Position numbers and translations under genes: made by a program. This document shows, piece by piece, positions 1 through 6,801 of a stretch of DNA of 14,244 bases. The stretch is from the NCBI GenBank assembly GCA_913046155.1, contig CAJWRY010000025.1, positions 1 to 14,244 of the forward strand, written 5' to 3'. Each line of letters starts with the position of its first letter. Position 1 is the stretch's first letter. The notes under the pieces are model-generated. The model was not told where the DNA came from. It ran no database searches and saw only the letters and a list, made by a program, of their open reading frames with translations. The stretch is from an uncultured Candidatus Nemicrothrix sp. GTDB lineage: Bacteria > Actinomycetota > Acidimicrobiia > Acidimicrobiales > UBA8592.

Positions 1-242
1 TGATGGCTCGCATGGGGTACGAATCTGAGGCTAATAATATCCAGTCCCTTTTCCTATCAGGGAAAAGGGACGAAGCGATACACGCAGTTCCGGATGCATT
101 TGCTGACGAAATTTCACTAGTAGGTCCTTTGGAAAGGATAAAAGAGCGTTTAGAGCTATGGGAAAAATCTCCAGTAACAACTCTTATCATTGGCGCCAAC
201 GATGTAGAAACTATGCGTGCAATGGCAGAGTTAGTACTGTAG
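1..242 (+). CDS. LLM-class F420-dependent oxidoreductase, C-terminal fragment
   Basis: This is the last ~80 codons of a gene that begins upstream of the window; the frame is open back to base 1 and ends at TAG 240-242. The visible protein carries the tail typical of luciferase-like (LLM) F420-dependent oxidoreductases: an ARMGYE segment, an alternating helical stretch, then a VPDAFADEISLVGP motif followed by ERIKERLELWE and the closing strand VTTLIIGA. In this family that region forms the last helices of the TIM barrel, which binds deazaflavin F420. Mycobacterial Rv3520c is a member located in the cholesterol-degradation region, and the neighbouring genes here also look steroid-related, so a redox step on a CoA-linked polycyclic acid is a reasonable inference. 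The substrate cannot be read from the fragment. The Met codon at 3-5 is internal, not the true start. Confidence 0.85.
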   Translation, partial: MARMGYESEANNIQSLFLSGKRDEAIHAVPDAFADEISLVGPLERIKERLELWEKSPVTTLIIGANDVETMRAMAELVL

Positions 243-351
243 AAAGCGACTCACTAACTTACAACCCCCCTGTCAAAGGGTGCAGGTCCAATGGCAGTAA
301 ACTCTACTAAGCGTATGCCTTCCAATGGTCCTGGCACTTCTCACTCTCTCT
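243..351. other. Short convergent intergenic gap
   Basis: These 109 bases lie between the stop of the LLM oxidoreductase (+) and the stop of the IpdF-like SDR (-). A bidirectional terminator would be expected. I see only a weak TGCC/GGCA pairing around 315-337 and a short CCC/GGG pairing near 265-280, neither followed by a clear T-run. No gene is visible. Confidence 0.4.
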
Positions 352-1134
352 TTATGGATGTTGGGAACTAGCGCTTACGCATTCCCCTGTCATGTACCCA
401 CTTAAGTCACTAGCCAGAAAAACTATGATGTTGGCAATTTCCCAAGGTTGGGCACCACGACCAAAAGGCTCTTGTGCTTCCAACTCCTCTAAGAGAAGAG
501 GGTCACTTACTTTCTCCAAAAAAGGATGCGATGCAAAGCTTGGTGCGACAGCATTCACTCTTACTCCGGCATCAGCTGCTTCCATAGCAGAACATCTAGT
601 GAGGGCCATAACACCTGCCTTTGCTGCTGCATAGTGACATTGACCTTTTTGAGCACGCCACCCAACGACACTAGCGTTATTTACGATTACTCCCCTTTTT
701 AAGGGAATCATATGGCGTAGCGCTGCTCTCGTGCATCTCATCGTTCCGTTTAACGTTACGTCTAGTACTTTCTCCCATTCCTCATCTGACATATCTATGA
801 GGTTCGATTGTCCGCCAAGACCTGCATTATTTATCATTACATCTACAGTCTTAAATTTACTGATAGCGAAATTAAGCAATTCTTGCACTTCATTTTCTTT
901 AGTTACATCGCATGGAATACCGTACGCTTCAAATTGTTCACTTTGAAGTGAAGACACAGATTCGGCTAATCGATTTTCATGAGTGTCTGATAGCAGAACT
1001 CTTGCTCCTTCTTCAGCACATCTCTTCGCTGTAGCAAAACCGATACCTGAGCCTGCTGCAGCTGTGATCACAACAGCTTTACCTTTTAAGAGGTCACGGC
1101 CCTCAGGGTAGTTTGGTGTCTCGCTATTCTCCAC
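352..1134 (-). CDS. ipdF: SDR-family oxidoreductase, IpdF-like
   Basis: A 260-residue classical short-chain dehydrogenase/reductase, which is full length for the family. The Rossmann nucleotide motif is TAAAGSGIG (24-32), the structural motif NNAG is at 102-105, and the catalytic set is Ser155, Tyr168 and Lys172. An acidic Asp50 at the end of the second strand favours NAD(H) over NADP(H). The unusual AAAG glycine motif and the terminal SSQHP resemble mycobacterial IpdF (Rv3559c), which acts on the hydroxyl/keto group of HIP-CoA-derived indene carboxyl-CoA during steroid C/D-ring degradation. That assignment rests on recalled family resemblance. The gene starts with GTG, preceded by a GGGGA site 5 bases away, and overlaps the end of the upstream SDR gene by 11 bp, so it is the last gene of the thiolase-SDR-SDR operon. 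A generic 3-hydroxyacyl-CoA dehydrogenase role is the alternative. Confidence 0.8.
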   Translation of the reverse strand: MENSETPNYPEGRDLLKGKAVVITAAAGSGIGFATAKRCAEEGARVLLSDTHENRLAESVSSLQSEQFEAYGIPCDVTKENEVQELLNFAISKFKTVDVMINNAGLGGQSNLIDMSDEEWEKVLDVTLNGTMRCTRAALRHMIPLKRGVIVNNASVVGWRAQKGQCHYAAAKAGVMALTRCSAMEAADAGVRVNAVAPSFASHPFLEKVSDPLLLEELEAQEPFGRGAQPWEIANIIVFLASDLSGYMTGECVSASSQHP

Positions 1135-2053
1135 TGTTATCCCCGGCTTCCATTTCCTTCATACGTCTTTCTAAATCGTCAATGAAGGGGTTCGGTTCTT
1201 GCTTTATTGTGTTTGGCAACATGGATGCAATCTCTTCAGGAGTCCATGCTTCACCTGGTGAGTACATGGTGCGAATCTCTCTTGGCTGGTTCCAGACTGA
1301 AATTCTGCGTCCCACAACACTGTATATTTGTGCATTTATATCTCTCCCCTGATCTGAAAGAAGATAAATCGCCATAGGAGCAACATCTTCTGGGTCCCCG
1401 GTCTCGAATGCAAATGGCACATTCTCACTCATTCTTGTCCTTGCGGTGGGAGCTAAGCAGTTAGCATTTATTACAGGACCACCCCTCAGGCTTATGCTCG
1501 CAGCTGTCATAGCTGCTGATCTTGTTAAACTAACTATTCCTCCCTTAGCAGCGGAGTAATTTGGTTGTGCAGTTGAAGCAGTGAAAGCTCCCGAGGTAAT
1601 CCCCAGAATGCTTCCTCCCGATTCTTGCTTGCGCATAATTGCCATTGCATGGCGATAGACAGTGAAGTGGCCTTTAAGGTGAACTGCAATCACAGCATCC
1701 CACTCGTCTTCGCTCATGTTGAAGAGCATCCTCTCCCTGAGAATTCCAGCAACACAAACTACGCCATCTACCGAGCCCCAGTTTTCCACTGCAGCGGAGA
1801 CAATTTGTTCCCCGGTTTCCATTTTTGAAACATCACCAGCTACAGGTATAGCTTCAACTCCTAGTGCCCTAATCTCTTCTGAAGTAGCTTCTGCGATTTC
1901 ACTTGTTGGTTCAGATCCATCAAGGGCTACACCATAATCAGCAACCACAATATTGGCACCCTCCTTCGCAACTGCAATTGCTATGGCTTTACCGATTCCA
2001 GAACCAGCACCTGTAATGACTATATTTTTTCCTTCTAAAAAACCTTTCACCAC
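1124..2053 (-). CDS. SDR-family oxidoreductase with C-terminal extension, Rv3548c-like
   Basis: A 309-residue SDR, longer than the usual 250-270. The cofactor motif TGAGSGIG is at 14-21, Asp39 ends the second strand (NAD preference), and the catalytic Tyr166-Lys170 pair sits in the YSAAK motif with Ser154 or Thr153 as partner. The NNAG motif is replaced by CVAG (100-103), and the usual catalytic-helix Asn is His125 (VHLKG), as in the hydratase/dehydrogenase-like SDR subgroup that includes human HSD17B4. After about residue 245 there is a ~60-residue tail ending in a charged helix (ERRMKEMEAG). The whole layout resembles Rv3548c of the mycobacterial steroid ring-degradation regulon; a 3-hydroxyacyl-CoA dehydrogenase activity is inferred. 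There are tandem GTG codons: the AGGAG site lies 2 bases before the first (2051-2053) and 5 before the second (2048-2050), so translation may begin at 2050. The gene lies 10 bp after the thiolase gene. Confidence 0.85.
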   Translation of the reverse strand: MVKGFLEGKNIVITGAGSGIGKAIAIAVAKEGANIVVADYGVALDGSEPTSEIAEATSEEIRALGVEAIPVAGDVSKMETGEQIVSAAVENWGSVDGVVCVAGILRERMLFNMSEDEWDAVIAVHLKGHFTVYRHAMAIMRKQESGGSILGITSGAFTASTAQPNYSAAKGGIVSLTRSAAMTAASISLRGGPVINANCLAPTARTRMSENVPFAFETGDPEDVAPMAIYLLSDQGRDINAQIYSVVGRRISVWNQPREIRTMYSPGEAWTPEEIASMLPNTIKQEPNPFIDDLERRMKEMEAGDNSGE

Positions 2054-2063
2054 TTCTCCTTCT

Positions 2064-3239
2064 TTATATTCTCTCTAGCACAATTGCTATTCCTAATGAA
2101 CCGCCTTGGCACATTGTTACGAAACCTAACTCTTTGTCTTGGCGCTCAAGTTCATGAAGTAAAGTGGTAATCAAACGAGATCCAGTGCAACCTACAGGAT
2201 GACCTAGAGCTATTGCACCTCCATTTACATTAATTTTTTCCATGGGCACCTCATGCACTTGCGCCCAAGACAGCATGACAGACGCAAACGCTTCATTACA
2301 TTCAAAGAGGTCAAAGTCAGAAATATTGTATTTTGATTGGTCTAACATTTTCTGGGTTGCATCAACCGGACCATCAAGTAAATAATATGGATCAGACCCA
2401 ACCATCGTATGATAAGAGATCCTAGCTCTAGGCTTGATTCCTCGACTTTCAGCTATGTCTCTATTCATCCATAGAACCGCCGAAGCGCCATCAGAAATTT
2501 GTGAGGATGTACCCGCTGTATGTAAATCACCTTCAACAACTGGGGATAGTTTAGATAGGCTTTCAAGCGAGGTTTCACGTAGCCCTTGGTCCCTTATGAC
2601 GTCGTGGTAATCTCCTGTATGATTTCCGTCTTTCCCTATGATCGGTGCTGCTTTGACTACTGTTACTTCTCGATCAAAGCGACCTTCAGCCCAAGCTCTA
2701 GCGGCCTTTTCCTGAGATTCAGCACCAGCTTTATCAAGCTGTTCTCGAGTAATCCCTCGAAGTTCGGCAATGCGCTGGGCAGCGCCGAATTGACCATTAG
2801 GGGGATCATCCCAAGGCCACGTCTCGGCGTCCTTGTAGTATCCGCCCCCTCCTCTGGCCGCAGTCCCTAAAGGGACTTGAGACATTTGTTCAACTCCACA
2901 ACCAATGGCGATTTGCGCTCCACCTGTTGCAATTAATCCTTGGGCAAAAGTATTTGCTTGAGCTCCCGATCCGCACTGGCAATCAATAGTCGTTGCTGCA
3001 GGCGAGTAATCTTCGCCCATTGATAGCCAGGCATTCCTAGTCACATTAGATGCTTGTTGACCCGCCTGAGTGACGCAACCGCCAACAAGTTGATCAACCT
3101 CTTCCGGTTTAACGCCAGCTCTTTTCAAAACTTCTTGTTGGACAGTCGCAAGCAACTTGGGTGCTATGACCCCAGAGAGATGGCCACCTCGCTTCCCTAT
3201 CGGTGTTCGCACTGCTTCTACGATGACTGGCTCACCCAC
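2064..3239 (-). CDS. fadA5: Acetyl-CoA acyltransferase (thiolase), FadA5-like
   Basis: A complete 391-residue type I thiolase, the same length I recall for mycobacterial FadA5. Thiolases cleave 3-ketoacyl-CoA with CoA, releasing acetyl-CoA or propionyl-CoA. The nucleophile is Cys89 in DCQCGSG, with Asn315 in NEAF, His347 in GHP and acid/base Cys377 in MCQGG. Several features match the FadA5 subgroup over generic FadA/PhaA: GGCVTQ near 53-58, the DCQCGSG active-site loop instead of xNxxCGSG, the RDQGLRET stretch (216-223) and HTAGTSSQISDG (240-251). FadA5 is known to thiolyse a 3,22-dioxochol-4-en-24-oyl-CoA intermediate during cholesterol side-chain removal. Steroid specificity here is inferred from resemblance plus the two SDR neighbours. 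The gene starts with GTG, with AGGAG at 3245-3249 and a 5-base spacer, and it heads the - strand operon. Confidence 0.92.
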   Translation of the reverse strand: MGEPVIVEAVRTPIGKRGGHLSGVIAPKLLATVQQEVLKRAGVKPEEVDQLVGGCVTQAGQQASNVTRNAWLSMGEDYSPAATTIDCQCGSGAQANTFAQGLIATGGAQIAIGCGVEQMSQVPLGTAARGGGGYYKDAETWPWDDPPNGQFGAAQRIAELRGITREQLDKAGAESQEKAARAWAEGRFDREVTVVKAAPIIGKDGNHTGDYHDVIRDQGLRETSLESLSKLSPVVEGDLHTAGTSSQISDGASAVLWMNRDIAESRGIKPRARISYHTMVGSDPYYLLDGPVDATQKMLDQSKYNISDFDLFECNEAFASVMLSWAQVHEVPMEKINVNGGAIALGHPVGCTGSRLITTLLHELERQDKELGFVTMCQGGSLGIAIVLERI

Positions 3240-3294
3240 GTTGACTCCTAAGATCTAAATTCACTTGTCTAACTCTATGAAAAAACCGTAAGAA
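3240..3294. promoter_or_regulatory. Upstream region of the thiolase operon
   Basis: These 55 bases separate the thiolase GTG from the GTG of a possible divergent small ORF. The thiolase ribosome-binding site (AGGAG on the - strand) is at 3245-3249. An AGATCT palindrome lies next to it at 3251-3256. I compared the region with the KstR (TnnAACnnGTTnnA) and KstR2 (AnCAAGnnCTTGnT) operator patterns as I remember them. A CAAG half-site occurs on the - strand, but its partner half is absent. No convincing -35/-10 pair was found. Confidence 0.35.
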
Positions 3295-3591
3295 GTGGAA
3301 ATCAGACAGGAAGCTATATCTTGCTTTCCATGGCCAATAGGCCTATCGTACCTTTTTGTTATGTTGTACTTAACTATTTGCTGTTGCCTTTTTACGTTAT
3401 CAGGGTCGTACCTTTATCTAAAACGAAATAACGTGCTCCACGATCTTCTCCGAAATAATAGCAATACACCTTTAGGAAAATCACCAACAGACACAACTCA
3501 ACACAGAGCAAATCAATATAGCCAAACTCCTCTAGATCACAGAGTCGCCAGTCTTGACGATGCAAGATCCAAAAAATTGGACCTATCTTAA
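3295..3591 (+). CDS. Possible small single-pass membrane protein, unknown
   Basis: An uncertain 98-codon frame starting at GTG, the first start after an in-frame TAA at 3289-3291. Residues 13-41 are strongly hydrophobic with three consecutive cysteines (CCC, 30-32) and would form one membrane helix. A basic, Asn/Thr/Gln-rich polar tail of about 55 residues follows. The layout (short N-terminus, one helix, polar tail) resembles the beginning of the next gene, which lies 64 bp downstream on the same strand. There is no good ribosome-binding site (only AAGAAG immediately before the GTG), and I recognise no family. It could be a chance frame in the promoter region of the divergent operon. An internal ATG at 3361 would cut through the membrane segment. 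Confidence 0.35.
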   Translation: MEIRQEAISCFPWPIGLSYLFVMLYLTICCCLFTLSGSYLYLKRNNVLHDLLRNNSNTPLGKSPTDTTQHRANQYSQTPLDHRVASLDDARSKKLDLS

Positions 3592-3601
3592 AAAGGTTGC
3601 C

Positions 3602-3627
3602 ATCGCATCTATCTGCCCGTGTGCGAT
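3602..3627. repeat. Inverted repeat ATCGCA-14-TGCGAT
   Basis: Two perfect 6-base arms (3602-3607 and 3622-3627) are separated by 14 bases, extendable by one G-T wobble pair. The repeat lies between the small membrane ORF and the 255-residue gene, about 30 bases before the latter's start. No T-run follows, so it is not a standard terminator; it might be an operator or a weak hairpin in the leader. An arm of this length can occur by chance. Confidence 0.25.
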
Positions 3628-3655
3628 AATTGGATAACCGTCTACTTGAGGTGCA

Positions 3656-4423
3656 ATGTCATCACCCGAAACATTTCTTGCTTTTGGCGCAATTATGCTA
3701 ATCATCGCCTTAATAGGAGTAGCGATTGATTGGTTTGGGACACCACTTCGCCATCGGAAATTTATTCCAAAAGCTTACAAGTTCCCTGATGAGCGTTTGT
3801 TTCGAAGCGATGTCTTCAGTTCAGAGAGAAGAACAGACATCCAAGCCAGTACAGAGCATCTTGAAGGTTCAAAATATAGAGACGTGATTGCAGTTGCAGA
3901 GCCAGAAAATGTTCAGACAGCATCAAGTGCCAATGGAGACTCTAATGAAGCCATAGTTGAGATTTCCGAAAGCTCCAAAGGAGAGGTTAAATTACCAGTC
4001 AAGTCCGGTGTTGGCGAAGAGACCATTGTCAGAGCTAGTGAGTTCATCATTGGTGCTGAAGCTGAATCAGCAAAAAGCAGTGAGGCACCCGAATTCGAAG
4101 CGGCAACAGCCGGAATACGATTACAGGGATGGTCACCAGGTGATGATATTTACAACCTCACGAAAAGTGGCTCTGAGCCTACACCCTCAACAGTACGTTC
4201 TAGGTTTTGGAAAAATGTCGGAGTGTCACCTGGGGCCATAATATTCGGGGCAAACAATGTTGAACGATTACGCGATGGGAAGCCACCTCAACGAAGGAAT
4301 CCAAGAACATCAAAATATGAGACAATGAAAGTCCATCTTCTTAGTTATGAAGATGGGCACGGACGGACACCTATCCCGAATTGGCCCAATAGCTCTGTAG
4401 ACCCGTTTGGAGACAGAAATTGA
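3656..4423 (+). CDS. Membrane-anchored protein with degenerate toxin-nuclease-like C-terminus
   Basis: A 255-residue protein in three parts. Residues 7-26 form one hydrophobic helix followed by a basic stretch (LRHRKFIPKAYK), which suggests an N-out/C-in or signal-anchor topology with the C-terminus possibly cytoplasmic. Residues 45-155 are acidic, Ser/Glu/Ala-rich and probably disordered. Residues 158-255 hold STVRSRFWKN (178-187), a NNVERLRDGKPPQR stretch (200-213), NPRT and ETMKVH. These recall a nuclease domain found at the ends of RHS and other polymorphic toxins, where I remember WSTVRxRFWKN, RMRxGxAPQRxNP, ESMELHH and WPxEHAxxDP. Here the HH pair is His227-Leu228 and the EHA triplet is lost (WPNSSVDP), so catalysis is unlikely. 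The similarity is from memory. Start: ATG with GAGG 4 bases before it. The stop overlaps the TTG start of the next gene, implying coupled translation. Confidence 0.7.
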   Translation: MSSPETFLAFGAIMLIIALIGVAIDWFGTPLRHRKFIPKAYKFPDERLFRSDVFSSERRTDIQASTEHLEGSKYRDVIAVAEPENVQTASSANGDSNEAIVEISESSKGEVKLPVKSGVGEETIVRASEFIIGAEAESAKSSEAPEFEAATAGIRLQGWSPGDDIYNLTKSGSEPTPSTVRSRFWKNVGVSPGAIIFGANNVERLRDGKPPQRRNPRTSKYETMKVHLLSYEDGHGRTPIPNWPNSSVDPFGDRN

Positions 4424-4875
4424 ATTCTCCTACTCTCAGCGAGCTTTTCGAAGATTCAAATAGCGATACGATCACGCATCGAGGGAAAATAATCCGTGCT
4501 ATCGTCCGAATCCCAGTAAGGGATGGTGCTTTAGTAATTGTTGAACGCCTGAGCGTCGCTTCACCACGGCCGCAAGCAGTAAAGCTTGCTTTGAATAGCG
4601 GCGTCATGGACATAAACGGTTATCGAGGTCCCGAGATTGCTTTGTGGAGCCATAACAGCCCTGAAACCAATGAAATTAGAATACGTGGGGCAGGAGCTTC
4701 TCTTCTCGAAGTATGGAATGCTTGGTCTATGGGAGGAGTTGATACTTCGTGGATTGGAAATGCTGGAATCGTTACGAAATCAACATCAGAAGGAGAAATC
4801 CTGCAATGCAGCGACGGGTTGGACATTCCCTCTTTTTCAGACCTTGTTGTTCAAATCTCTATTGCTCCGGAGTAA
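4420..4875 (+). CDS. Hypothetical protein, translationally coupled to the pseudo-nuclease gene
   Basis: A 151-residue soluble protein of unknown function. It has no membrane helix or signal peptide and one cysteine (Cys130). Alternating hydrophobic residues suggest a mostly beta-strand fold. Notable stretches are GPEIALWSHNSPETNEIRIRG (roughly 70-90), EVWNAW (97-102), WIGNAG (111-116) and LQCSDG (128-133). These look like a conserved family signature in actinobacterial hypothetical proteins, but I cannot name the family. The gene starts with TTG at 4420, inside TTGA, where TGA ends the previous gene; GGAG at 4409-4412 is 7 bases upstream. This arrangement argues that the two proteins are made together, so it may be a partner or a chaperone-like or immunity-like companion, which is a guess. 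Its 3' end overlaps the next gene, on the opposite strand, by 17 bp. Confidence 0.75.
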   Translation: MNSPTLSELFEDSNSDTITHRGKIIRAIVRIPVRDGALVIVERLSVASPRPQAVKLALNSGVMDINGYRGPEIALWSHNSPETNEIRIRGAGASLLEVWNAWSMGGVDTSWIGNAGIVTKSTSEGEILQCSDGLDIPSFSDLVVQISIAPE

Positions 4876-5350
4876 GGTCCGAATAAATTAACTTGAAAGA
4901 TCCTTCGAATTCAAACGGGCTAACAACAGGTATGACAGACGTTGCGAACACGACAACCTCTTCTGGGTCATAGGTCTCTGGCAATTGAAAAACGATTCCT
5001 CGTTTTGGGTGGTCTTGGATTAATTGCCATTCGTTAGGAACATTGATTTGAAAACTCTTGATTCTGTCCAAAACTGCTATCCCTGTAGGGTGTGTAAGTC
5101 CGATTTCTGAAGGCTGAAAATTACCTTTTCTATCAGTAGCAGAGGTCCATGTGAACTGAGGAATTCTTGGGCCACGACTTGAAAACGCTTTCCAAAAAAT
5201 ACTGCCAGTATGGACGGAACGTTCATCCACATCTGGTTCAATGTTGAACCAAAAAATTGAATCCGATGTGTACCTATAGCGGTCCATAAGGTCTATAACG
5301 GGACCAACTGTTGCCGGTGAAAATTTAAGTGTTCTAAACTGAGTTCGCAT
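4859..5350 (-). CDS. Hypothetical protein downstream of the substrate-binding protein
   Basis: A 163-residue protein with no recognisable family. It contains no cysteine and no membrane helix or signal sequence, so it is probably cytoplasmic. It is rich in aromatic residues in the first half (SIFWFN 31-36, IFWKAF 51-56, FTWTS 66-70). The second half carries WQLIQDHPKRGIVFQLPE (about 108-125) and ends in a likely beta-strand pair (SPFEFEGSFKLIY). The gene lies 44 bp after the stop of the substrate-binding lipoprotein gene on the same strand and may share its transcript. No clear Shine-Dalgarno site precedes the ATG at 5350; the upstream ATG triplets near 5355-5363 are out of frame. The last 17 bp overlap, tail to tail, with the 151-residue gene. 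Confidence 0.7.
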   Translation of the reverse strand: MRTQFRTLKFSPATVGPVIDLMDRYRYTSDSIFWFNIEPDVDERSVHTGSIFWKAFSSRGPRIPQFTWTSATDRKGNFQPSEIGLTHPTGIAVLDRIKSFQINVPNEWQLIQDHPKRGIVFQLPETYDPEEVVVFATSVIPVVSPFEFEGSFKLIYSDLTPEQ

Positions 5351-5394
5351 TAACCATCATCATATTGAGCAATAGAAACGTTGCGACGCCGACT

Positions 5395-6732
5395 TTAAGG
5401 ACAATTAAAATTGACTACTGGGCGAAAAACACCACCTCGCACTTGAAGCAACGCCGCACCTCCAGAAGAGCCTTGATGCGATAGCGCAGTTTGGAACGGG
5501 CATGGACCTCCGGAGAATTCGGGGCTATAGAGATAGCCCTCTATATTTGCTTTTTCGAAGAAACTCTTAACGCTCACTTCGCCTTCAATTGAATTCAGAA
5601 TTGCTACCAGCAGATCTGTGCTCCAGTAACCAACTGAGATAGCTTGGCTATATATCTGTGGTCCATCTATTTGTGAAAGCCCGGTCATAATCTCTGTAGT
5701 TGCCCCGCGATACTCTTCTTGTGGTGGCACTTGCGAAAATACATAACCGCCCTCTAACTCCGTAGCTATTTCATAATCCTGCAGAATACCGGGGAGATAC
5801 GTAACATCGTCAACGACCATCCCGGAAAAATTATCTATAAGCTCTCTTTTGATAGCAACCGTTGCATCTAACCCTATTGATACAAGCAAAACATCTGCCT
5901 CAAGTGATTTGATTTCTTCCAAAATAGCGGCAGCCGAGATATCATCTTCAAGCTGTATTGACTTGACGAGATTATCTCCCCATAGGGTTTCATTCTGAAG
6001 AGTAACTGCGGTCCCAGCGGAGTCGCTTGTGGTAATAGAGATCACTTGAGGGGCACGCCCATAGAAGATTGAAAGAAGTCTTAGAGAACTCGCATCAAGA
6101 TTCTCACTGTTGGCAGAACTTGTTGCAAGGTTCATGCAACCGTTAAAACCAAATCCCCATTTATTCGGCTCACAGAAGCCTTCAGTAAATCCCCATCCAA
6201 AAAAGGGCATATTATTTTCGGCCAGAATATCCGTGACTGCTGGGCTGGTTGCTGTCGATAATAGAATAATGGCAAAAATATCTTGATCAACAATATCTTC
6301 AACAGCTGATTTTAGGGTTTCTTCACTGCCTGAATCGTCAATAACTTTGACAATTTCTAATTTCCTTGAATTTACACCACCATTTTCATTCAGCCTAAAT
6401 ATTCTCGCTTCGACTCCAATTTCTAGATCTTGGAAAACATTGCCACTCTTTATTACTGCAATTTTGATGGTTTCGTCATTAATACCCCGATAATTTCGCT
6501 CAATCTCTTTTGTGTTAAATGCGTTGTCTGCTTGACCGTTAGAGTCTGATTCCACTGACTCATTAACCAATTCCTCCATGGCAGCCTTTACTACTGGCGT
6601 GGGGGTTATAACTGTAGGTGCCTCTATCAGGTTTGGGACTTCGGATTTTCCGCATGCAACAGTCAGAATGGCGATAACTGGTATCGCTATGACTAATGAT
6701 CTTAATTTCACAATATTAGTTACACAGCTCAT
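5395..6732 (-). CDS. Branched-chain amino acid-type ABC transporter substrate-binding lipoprotein (orphan)
   Basis: A 445-residue exported solute-binding protein of the LivJ-like periplasmic-binding type I fold. The N-terminus is a lipoprotein signal: basic KLR, a hydrophobic core (residues 12-25) and a LTVAC lipobox, giving Cys27 as the lipidated residue. A Thr/Pro/Ser/Glu-rich spacer (28-80) tethers the domain to the membrane. The binding domain begins at about residue 87 with TIKIAVIKSG, followed by the NENGGVNSRKLEIVKVIDD signature of lobe 1. Cys187/Cys199 and two C-terminal cysteines (in GGPCPF and the penultimate residue) could form disulfides. No permease or ATPase genes accompany it, so the transporter is elsewhere or the protein is a stand-alone sensor. 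The ligand is unknown; in steroid- and aromatic-degrading actinobacteria this family often binds acyl or aromatic compounds. No obvious ribosome-binding site precedes the ATG; GTG at codon 8 is an alternative start. Confidence 0.85.
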   Translation of the reverse strand: MSCVTNIVKLRSLVIAIPVIAILTVACGKSEVPNLIEAPTVITPTPVVKAAMEELVNESVESDSNGQADNAFNTKEIERNYRGINDETIKIAVIKSGNVFQDLEIGVEARIFRLNENGGVNSRKLEIVKVIDDSGSEETLKSAVEDIVDQDIFAIILLSTATSPAVTDILAENNMPFFGWGFTEGFCEPNKWGFGFNGCMNLATSSANSENLDASSLRLLSIFYGRAPQVISITTSDSAGTAVTLQNETLWGDNLVKSIQLEDDISAAAILEEIKSLEADVLLVSIGLDATVAIKRELIDNFSGMVVDDVTYLPGILQDYEIATELEGGYVFSQVPPQEEYRGATTEIMTGLSQIDGPQIYSQAISVGYWSTDLLVAILNSIEGEVSVKSFFEKANIEGYLYSPEFSGGPCPFQTALSHQGSSGGAALLQVRGGVFRPVVNFNCP

Positions 6733-6801
6733 CTAACTATTACGATAGGGCATTAGGAGTTCAACGAGTTATAGGCAAAAAGATATCGTTGGAGAGTTTT
6801 A
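6733..6801. promoter_or_regulatory. Divergent promoter region, lipoprotein / Nudix genes
   Basis: This 69 bp spacer must hold the promoters for both the lipoprotein gene (-) and the Nudix gene (+). GGAGAG at 6791-6796 is the Nudix ribosome-binding site. A TTATAG stretch near 6769-6774 could be its -10 element, but no matching -35 element is clear. For the lipoprotein gene there is no Shine-Dalgarno site, and an AT-rich TAATAG stretch lies a few bases from its ATG, which could fit a leaderless transcript. Confidence 0.35.

Noticed and set aside
392..634. Plus-strand open frame opposite the IpdF-like SDR
   Set aside because: The - strand frame encodes a full SDR with all catalytic motifs; the + strand product has no recognisable feature and is an antisense shadow.
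2586..2870. 94-codon plus-strand frame opposite the thiolase
   Set aside because: It lies wholly inside the conserved thiolase gene and has no ribosome-binding site or family features.
3240..3294. Possible KstR2-type operator (CAAG half-site) upstream of the thiolase operon
   Set aside because: Only one half-site is present; the matching CTTG half at the required two-base spacing is absent, so it does not fit the recalled consensus.
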